From assembly GCA_046727175.1 (NCBI GenBank), contig JBKPCD010000027.1, forward strand, positions 1-45,134: a DNA stretch of 45,134 nt, given 5' to 3'. Below are positions 1 through 5,639 of the stretch, piece by piece (position 1 is the first letter of the stretch; each line of letters begins with the position of its first letter). Below the pieces are notes generated by a model, which saw only the letters and a program-made list of their open reading frames with translations, was not told the origin of the DNA and did not search any database. The position numbers were made by a program, and so were the translations under genes. The stretch comes from JBKPCD01 sp046727175 (lineage in GTDB: Bacteria; Acidobacteriota; Vicinamibacteria; Vicinamibacterales; 2-12-FULL-66-21).

Positions 1-242
1 GGAATCGCCAGCCGGCGCCGCTCAGAGGACCGTTTCTCGAACCGGGGCTGCCCCCCTTGTACCAGGCGAAGTCGCTGCTCCATTTGGTGGTGACCTCCGA
101 AGTTGTTGCGTATGCCCGCGTCTCGTATCAAGGGGCGGGCCGACGAGCACGGGAGACCCACAAAACCTGGCTTCTCGCCGCAACCGACTTTGAATGGGGG
201 AGTTACGAGACGGATTGCGGATCGGTCGATAATCAGCGGTCT

Positions 243-292
243 GGATACTGAGTAGTCAGTACCCCCGTTCAGTGGATACCTGGTATCTACCC
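243..292. repeat. Weak heptamer array (GGATACT-like)
   Basis: Three consecutive 7-mers of the GGATACT/GAGTAGT/CAGTACC type occupy 243-263. A short segment with GGATACC and TGGTATC follows at 274-287. The 7-bp spacing and the AGTA/TACC content resemble the other heptamer arrays in the window, but there are few units and they are divergent, so chance similarity is possible. Confidence 0.3.
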
Positions 293-318
293 GGCCGGCC
301 AAAACTGCAAGCGGGCAA

Positions 319-438
319 GGTTCACAGTTCCCGATTCCCGGTTCTGGGTTCGCGCTACGTGGATTGCCTGTTCTTTCGATGTCATGCGAACGAAAGAACG
401 AAGAACCGTGAACCCGGAGCCGAGAACTCGAGAACCTC
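319..438. repeat. Heptamer array pair with internal hairpin
   Basis: Five consecutive 7-bp units of consensus GGTTCNC run from 319 to 353. Four units of the complementary type GAACCNG run from 403 to 430, with a shifted fifth following. The two arms are inverted relative to each other. Between them lies the GTTCTTTCG/CGAAAGAAC hairpin (370-399). The element sits just past the 3' end of the sigma-54 activator gene. Its arm orientation (TTC units left, GAA units right) is opposite to that of the arrays near 12.0, 24.0 and 40.0 kb. Confidence 0.65.
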
Positions 439-467
439 ACGCAGGATGCGCTTTGCGGCGCTTCCTG

Positions 468-3389
468 CTAGTTGGTCGCCGACCGTCCGACGACACCCAG
501 CCGCTCCATCTTCAGGTAAAGACCCCGGCGGGTCAGACCCAGCGTCCTGGCTGTTTCGGAGATGTTCCCAGCGGATCGTTCGAGCGCGCGCTCGATCATC
601 TCGCGTTCGAGCTTCTCGACGGCGCCGGCCAGTGTCGCGTCTCTGATTCGCGAATTGCCACCCAAGTCGCTTCGTTCCAACCCCGTCCCGAATACTGGCG
701 ACAGCAGATCCGGCGTCACCAGGCCACCGGCTGATGTCATCGCGACCGCGCGCTGCACTTCGTTCCGAAGCTGGCGGACGTTTCCGGGCCAGGGGAAGGC
801 ATCGAAGAGGTCCAGCGTCTCCGGACTCAGTCTCACACCGGGCTTTCCCAGGCGTTCAGACGCTTCCCGCAGAAAAAATGTGCTCAGGTGAGGGATCTCC
901 TCGCGTCGTTCGCGCAGCGGCGGAACGTGGATCCTGATGACGCTCAATCGATAGAACAGGTCTTCGCGAAATTTGCCGTCGGCAACGCGCTGCTCGAGAT
1001 CGGCATTCGTTGCCGCAACCACCCTGACGTCGACACGCTGCGGACGCGTGTCGCCGACCGGTAATACCTCTCCCTGCTCCAAGAACCGAAGCAATTTGGG
1101 CTGAACGTCGAGCGGGAGATCGCCAACCTCGTCGAGGAACAACGTCCCGCCGACCGCCGTCCGCAGCACGCCGGGTTGATCGGCAACCGCGCCCGTAAAG
1201 CTGCCTCGCCGATGACCGAACAACTGACTGTCGGCCAGCTCGCGGGTCGCGCTGGTGCAGTTGTACGGCAGGAACATGTGGCTCCGGCGAGGTGACCCCG
1301 CGTGGATCGCCCGTGCGACGAGATCTTTGCCCGTCCCGCTCTCGCCGGTGATGAGAACCGTCAAGTCGTTCCCCTGCATCCGCTGGATCTGGTCTGCGAC
1401 GCGCTGCATGGGGGTACTCGCGCAGACAAACCCGGGCAGGAGCGGCTCCAAAGTGCGCTCGATCGAACCGCCCACCGCCTCGACCGGCCTCTCACGCGCG
1501 CTGCACAACTCGAATCCCTGACGGAGCACCGCACAGAGTGTGCGAAACCGCTGCAACGTTGGCGCAACGATCGGTTGGGCGCTCGAAACGGCCGCGAATC
1601 GCGACCCTTCGGTATCCTTTCCGAGGGGCTCGACGACGAGAACGGCGGAGGGTGGACGCGACGTGGATCGGATCGCCGTCACGGCAAGCCGCCGCGCGCC
1701 TTCGGCGTCGCAGCCCGCTGCGCCAAGCACGCGAGCCTCAGTAGACGATTCCTGCACGTAGAGAACCGCCGCCTGCGCATCGCATGCTTCGAAAAGCGCT
1801 GTGGCTCCTTCGCGAGCGAGCAACGCGGGCACCACTGCCGCGTCGACGATTCTCCTGACGATCGCATCGTCGCCGTCCACTCGGGGACCAACGTGCTCGC
1901 CGGTGCTGTCATCAGGAATTGCAGCGAGCGTCTCCCGGGCGGCGGCGAGATCCGGCTCAGCACCCAGGGACTCGAAGATTGCCGCTGCGTCGTTGAGGTA
2001 TCGCCTGGCACGCGCGCGCGCGCCTGCGCCCGCCGCCAGCCGGCCAAGTTCCAGATAGCTCAACCCGGCTTGATGGCGCTCCCCCAGCAGGTCGAAAACG
2101 CTGACACTCTGGCCGAAGTCGTGATACGCGTCGGTGGAACGCGCTGCGGCAGCCTGCAAGCGGCCCCTGAGGCGCAGGAACTCTCCCCACGTGCCGCTCA
2201 TCGATCCCGGCTGGATTCGCGCCCCCATCTTATCGAGGCGCTCCTGTGCGCTGTTCACGCGCCCAGACAACAACAGGGCCTCGACCGCGATCAACTCGGC
2301 CTGACGGGCATAAGCGGGCGGAGCCTCGACGGACTCGGCAATTGACGTTGCCTTCGCAAGGGCTGGTACGTGTTGTCCCTGGCGAAGGGCAAGCCTGGCT
2401 TCTTGGACCTTCAGCGACCACTGATACCAGCGGCTGGTCTGCGTCCCGTACTCGCCGTAGGCCTCGCGTGCGCGCTGCAGGCACCGGCTCGCTGCGTCAT
2501 GCTCGCCGCGGATCAGGTGGATCTGCGCGAGCGTATCGAACACGGCCCCGGTCGTCTCGCGCATGAACTGCATCGGGCTCCGCACGTCCAGGGCCCGGTT
2601 CAGGGCGGCCTCGGCGCGCTTGAGGCTGCCGAGACGAACACAAATCTGCCCGAGCGACGCCAGGGCCACACCCAGGCCATGAGGCGTTCCAGTCTGCTCC
2701 TGCAACTCGACGCTGCGCTCTGCAAGCGCCAAGGCCTGATCGTGACGGTGCTGCATGAGCGCGACGTTCGCCTCGTTGCCACAAACCGTCGCCAGCACAT
2801 CTCTCGCGTCCACGAGTACGGCCAGGCGCTCGGCTTGCCGCAGCGCGGTCATGGCTTCGTCGAGCCGGCCTTCCTGCGCCAGAGTGATACCCGACAGCGA
2901 GTGAACCATAGCCAGATGACGACGATCGCCGGCGGCGTGGAGGGCGGAGGCGGCCTGGGTAATGTGCTCGCGCACGATTGCGGTGTCCCCGACCTGACGG
3001 TACGAGAGGGCGAGCTCGTAGTGGGCCAGACCGATCGCACGCGAATCATGAGCACGCTCAGCCTGCGTCAGCGCCTTGGTGAGAAAAGCAATGCTGCGGG
3101 AAGGCTCGCCTCTGGCCGACGCCAGTCGTCCGTGCAGCCGCCAGAGATGTGAGAGTCGGGCCGGAGTGAGGCGTTCGCGCGCCTCGGGCGGACGCCCCAG
3201 GGCTTCTGTCGCCTGCCGCAGGTCGTCCTGAAGTAGCCAGGCTTCGGCGAGCGCACACCGGATTTGAAGCTGCTCGTCGCGCGAAGTCGACGGACGTTTC
3301 AACAGTCGGGTCAGTAGGGCCGCGGCCTCTTCCCCATGCCCTCGATCAAGCGCCTGCAGGGCTTCGGTGTACTCGTCCGTGGGGGACAC
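468..3389 (-). CDS. Sigma-54-dependent transcriptional activator with N-terminal TPR region
   Basis: This is a bacterial enhancer-binding protein of 973 residues. Residues about 1-480 are helical repeats of TPR type, rich in paired A-x3-Y/L and G-x2-A positions. A less clear segment follows at about 500-640. The AAA+ ATPase has Walker A GESGTGKD near residue 680, Walker B GGTLFLDEVGDLP near 750, and the sigma-54 contact loop GSFTGA near 730, where Ala of the usual GAFTGA is Ser. The C-terminus (about 945-968) is a Fis-type helix-turn-helix, ISETARTLGLTRRGLYLKME. There is no receiver domain, so the signal probably enters through the TPR region, by a ligand or partner protein. The start is GTG at 3389. 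It lies 66 bp downstream of the agmatinase gene on the same strand, and rpoN is also in this window. The activator class is certain; its target genes are unknown. Confidence 0.93.
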   Translation of the reverse strand: MSPTDEYTEALQALDRGHGEEAAALLTRLLKRPSTSRDEQLQIRCALAEAWLLQDDLRQATEALGRPPEARERLTPARLSHLWRLHGRLASARGEPSRSIAFLTKALTQAERAHDSRAIGLAHYELALSYRQVGDTAIVREHITQAASALHAAGDRRHLAMVHSLSGITLAQEGRLDEAMTALRQAERLAVLVDARDVLATVCGNEANVALMQHRHDQALALAERSVELQEQTGTPHGLGVALASLGQICVRLGSLKRAEAALNRALDVRSPMQFMRETTGAVFDTLAQIHLIRGEHDAASRCLQRAREAYGEYGTQTSRWYQWSLKVQEARLALRQGQHVPALAKATSIAESVEAPPAYARQAELIAVEALLLSGRVNSAQERLDKMGARIQPGSMSGTWGEFLRLRGRLQAAAARSTDAYHDFGQSVSVFDLLGERHQAGLSYLELGRLAAGAGARARARRYLNDAAAIFESLGAEPDLAAARETLAAIPDDSTGEHVGPRVDGDDAIVRRIVDAAVVPALLAREGATALFEACDAQAAVLYVQESSTEARVLGAAGCDAEGARRLAVTAIRSTSRPPSAVLVVEPLGKDTEGSRFAAVSSAQPIVAPTLQRFRTLCAVLRQGFELCSARERPVEAVGGSIERTLEPLLPGFVCASTPMQRVADQIQRMQGNDLTVLITGESGTGKDLVARAIHAGSPRRSHMFLPYNCTSATRELADSQLFGHRRGSFTGAVADQPGVLRTAVGGTLFLDEVGDLPLDVQPKLLRFLEQGEVLPVGDTRPQRVDVRVVAATNADLEQRVADGKFREDLFYRLSVIRIHVPPLRERREEIPHLSTFFLREASERLGKPGVRLSPETLDLFDAFPWPGNVRQLRNEVQRAVAMTSAGGLVTPDLLSPVFGTGLERSDLGGNSRIRDATLAGAVEKLEREMIERALERSAGNISETARTLGLTRRGLYLKMERLGVVGRSATN

Positions 3390-3396
3390 GCGCGGC

Positions 3397-3412
3397 AGTA
3401 TACCTCGTATAC
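3397..3412 (-). promoter_or_regulatory. GTATAC-3-GTATAC palindrome before the activator gene
   Basis: Two copies of GTATAC (3398-3403 and 3407-3412) are separated by 3 bp, giving a 15-bp dyad 9 bp upstream of the GTG start at 3389. On the minus strand the left copy contains TATACT, a good -10 hexamer, with no clear -35. It could be an operator, a promoter, or both. If the -10 is real, the transcript begins almost at the start codon. Confidence 0.3.
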
Positions 3413-3455
3413 AGCCGAATTACGATCCTGCAGTTCCCTGTTTGTGTAGAGCTCG

Positions 3456-4370
3456 TCAATTGAAACTTTGGAGGCGAGGGAGTTCAGCAGCAAAACGGTA
3501 TGCCAGGATTTTGTAAATCAGCTTCGCGCAGAGGAAGTTCGGCGCGAGCAGGCCTGGGATGGGGCTCAGCTCAACCACGTCGCAGGCGACGACGGTTCGG
3601 CGGGACACCGCAGCCCGAAGCAACGCAAGCGTCTCGTACCACGACAGGCCGCCTGGCTCGGGAGTCCCGGTCGCCGGCATGATTGCGGGATCGAGACCGT
3701 CGACGTCGATGGACAGATAGACCCGGTCGGCGAGTGTGTCGACCACGCGGTCGACCCACGACGGATCGCGGCGCATGAATGCGTCGTAGAAAATCGTCGT
3801 GTCGAGCGAGCTGGCGACCTGTGCCTCCTCCGCGGACATGCTTCGGATGCCGACCTGCGTGAGCCGCGCGTGCGCCAGGCTCCGCCGCATCGCGCATGCG
3901 TGATTGTGCGGCGTCCCCATGTAGCAATCGCGCAAGTCGGCGTGCGCATCAATCTGAAGCACCGACAGACCCGGATAGCGGCGTGCCGCCGCCGCGACCA
4001 GCGGCGGCGTGATCGAGTGCTCGCCGCCAAGCGTGACGAGGAACTTGTCGCGGGACAGGATTTCCGTCGCGACGCGATCGATCTCCGTCATCAGCGCCTC
4101 CAGCTCCCCGAACGGCAACTCCATTTCCGGCAGCGTGAAGATGCCGATCGGGTGCACGTCGCCACCGATCTCCTCGTCCCAGAGCTCCATGTGCGATGAG
4201 GCCTGCAGAATCTCGCGCGGCCCGTTGCGGGTTCCGGGTGCGTACGACGTCGTGCGATCGACAGGCACCGGCAGGATCACGACCCGGGACTCGTCGAACG
4301 ATCGCATCACCGGCATCGCGCCGCCGAACGCGAGCGGCGCGCCGTGGTCGTATTCGAATGGAAAGCTCAT
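3456..4370 (-). CDS. speB: Agmatinase / arginase-family ureohydrolase
   Basis: A ureohydrolase of 304 residues, normal length for agmatinase, expected to hydrolyse agmatine to putrescine and urea in the cytoplasm. The binuclear Mn site is complete: GGEHS with His118, DAHAD with Asp141, His143 and Asp145, and SIDVDGLDP with Asp222 and Asp224. The ATG at 4370 overlaps the stop of the upstream deoxyhypusine-synthase-like gene in an ATGA, so the two are translationally coupled. The pairing points to polyamine metabolism: one enzyme makes putrescine and the other may use it. Other ureohydrolases (guanidinobutyrase, formiminoglutamase) share the same metal motifs, so the substrate rests on family resemblance and the neighbour. 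Confidence 0.88.
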   Translation of the reverse strand: MSFPFEYDHGAPLAFGGAMPVMRSFDESRVVILPVPVDRTTSYAPGTRNGPREILQASSHMELWDEEIGGDVHPIGIFTLPEMELPFGELEALMTEIDRVATEILSRDKFLVTLGGEHSITPPLVAAAARRYPGLSVLQIDAHADLRDCYMGTPHNHACAMRRSLAHARLTQVGIRSMSAEEAQVASSLDTTIFYDAFMRRDPSWVDRVVDTLADRVYLSIDVDGLDPAIMPATGTPEPGGLSWYETLALLRAAVSRRTVVACDVVELSPIPGLLAPNFLCAKLIYKILAYRFAAELPRLQSFN

Positions 4371-5440
4371 TCACATGCCTCGAACCGGGCGCTGGAAATG
4401 GGCTGACCGTCGACGGCCATCACAGGGCCGGCGAGATCGAAACAGAGCGGCTTCCGGTTCGCGAGGATCGAGGAAGCGCTGTCGGCCAGCGCGCTCGCGA
4501 GCAGCGGCAGCGCGAGCGTCACATCGGCGTGCACCGTGACCTGCTCGGCATCCGCGGCAAGCTTCCCCCAGCTCTGCGCCTCCTCCAGCGTTGCTCCCGA
4601 CGCGCCGCCGAAGTGCGGAACGTCCGTGACGACCTGAACCGCGTAGCGGTGCCCGCCGACGCGTTTGTCGTAGAACTCGGCCTGGACGGTCGCCTGGTTG
4701 ATGAAATTCTTCGGCGTGCCCCCGCCGAACACGATCGATGCGGTCCGCGGCCGACGGATGACGAGATTCGTCGATTCGATGATGTCGCCAATGACGTCGA
4801 CGTGGCCCGTCGCAGAATCCCGATGACGCGCTTGCGACAGGCCCATGCCGATGGAGGAATCAGCGATGGCGGGGCAGAAAATCGGCACACCGCATCGATA
4901 TGCAGCCGTGAGAATCCCGTCACGCCGTGTTTCGTTCCACAGGTGCTCGCCCAGCCGATAGAGCAGCTCGCGAGAGCCGTAAGGCCGGCGCTCGAGCGTG
5001 AGCGCGAACGCGGCAATCCACTCGTCATTGTCCACGAACTCGTCCTCGCTCGCGTAGGTGTCGTAGACGCGATCGATGTGCTCGGCCTGCAGTGCCGCGT
5101 CGTTCTCGCGCGGCGACCCGACGTAGTGTCGGCGGCCGCGCGCCTCGTGCAGATCGTGATAAAGATTCGCACCTGTCGAGACGAGGCAGTCGATGAATCG
5201 GCGCTCAATGAGATGGGCCACAATCATGCGCATGCCGCCGGCACTGAGCGCCCCAGCAAGACCGAGGAAAATCGTGCAGTCTGCGCCGAGCATCTTCTCC
5301 CAGATCCGCCGCGCCGCCGCGAGATTCCGCCCCTGGAACGAGACCCGCTCCATTCGCGACAACACTTCGTCGGCTCGCAAGCCCGCCTGGACCCCGAACG
5401 GCTCGACCGGCACACGCAGGAACCGAGACTTGTTCGCCAT
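4367..5440 (-). CDS. Deoxyhypusine synthase-like protein (possible homospermidine-type aminobutyltransferase)
   Basis: A 357-residue member of the NAD-dependent deoxyhypusine synthase family. The active-site lysine motif is present as FGGGTPKNF with Lys244, equivalent to the lysine that forms the enzyme-imine intermediate in the eukaryotic enzyme. A Gly-rich stretch (FLGLAGALSAGGMR) and a SxGANLYHD segment fit the NAD-binding fold. Bacteria lack eIF5A, and characterised bacterial homologues transfer the aminobutyl group to free amines, as in homospermidine synthesis. I therefore infer a polyamine product, consistent with the overlapping agmatinase gene. A good sigma-70-like promoter ends only a few bases before the ATG and there is no Shine-Dalgarno sequence, so the mRNA may be leaderless. 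Confidence 0.85.
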   Translation of the reverse strand: MANKSRFLRVPVEPFGVQAGLRADEVLSRMERVSFQGRNLAAARRIWEKMLGADCTIFLGLAGALSAGGMRMIVAHLIERRFIDCLVSTGANLYHDLHEARGRRHYVGSPRENDAALQAEHIDRVYDTYASEDEFVDNDEWIAAFALTLERRPYGSRELLYRLGEHLWNETRRDGILTAAYRCGVPIFCPAIADSSIGMGLSQARHRDSATGHVDVIGDIIESTNLVIRRPRTASIVFGGGTPKNFINQATVQAEFYDKRVGGHRYAVQVVTDVPHFGGASGATLEEAQSWGKLAADAEQVTVHADVTLALPLLASALADSASSILANRKPLCFDLAGPVMAVDGQPISSARFEACE

Positions 5441-5452
5441 GTCGCGGTGTGT

Positions 5453-5480
5453 ATTCTATTTCACGGCTGGATGTTGTCAG
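5453..5480 (-). promoter_or_regulatory. Sigma-70-like promoter for the polyamine operon
   Basis: Read on the minus strand, CTGACA (5480-5475) and TAGAAT (5458-5453) are separated by 16 bp, each matching the consensus at five of six positions. Transcription would begin near 5446, about six bases before the ATG at 5440, giving a leaderless or nearly leaderless transcript for the DHS-like gene and agmatinase. It lies in the 199-bp gap after the metallopeptidase gene. Confidence 0.45.
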
Positions 5481-5639
5481 AGCATCCGCCGATGGCCGCT
5501 CAGACCTCCGGCGTTCGACAGCTCGTCGCGATAACAGATTCTCAGGGTCTTTGGATTGCCTTCATCGTGGCCCTCGTATCTTCATGCTATTGGTGCGATC
5601 CCCGTGGGCCGTTTCCCCAACCGAAGTGACAAGGTCGTG

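Larger units (their letters stand above)
1..467. other. Left-edge region without a recognisable gene
   Basis: I see no convincing gene here. One plus-strand frame is open from the window edge to a stop at 251 (about 82 codons), but its translation is basic, low in recognisable motifs and resembles no family I know. It could be the tail of a gene outside the window, or chance in high-GC DNA. The right part carries heptamer repeats (listed separately) and a hairpin with stem GTTCTTTCG (370-378) paired with CGAAAGAAC (391-399). The region lies downstream of the sigma-54 activator gene that ends at 468 on the minus strand. Confidence 0.5.

Noticed and set aside
1302..2345. Plus-strand open frame of 347 codons opposite the activator gene
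   Set aside because: High-GC antisense shadow; the minus strand shows clear TPR and AAA+ motifs.
4367..5440. True deoxyhypusine synthase acting on an eIF5A-like protein
   Set aside because: Bacteria lack eIF5A and no such gene is visible; a free-amine substrate is more likely.
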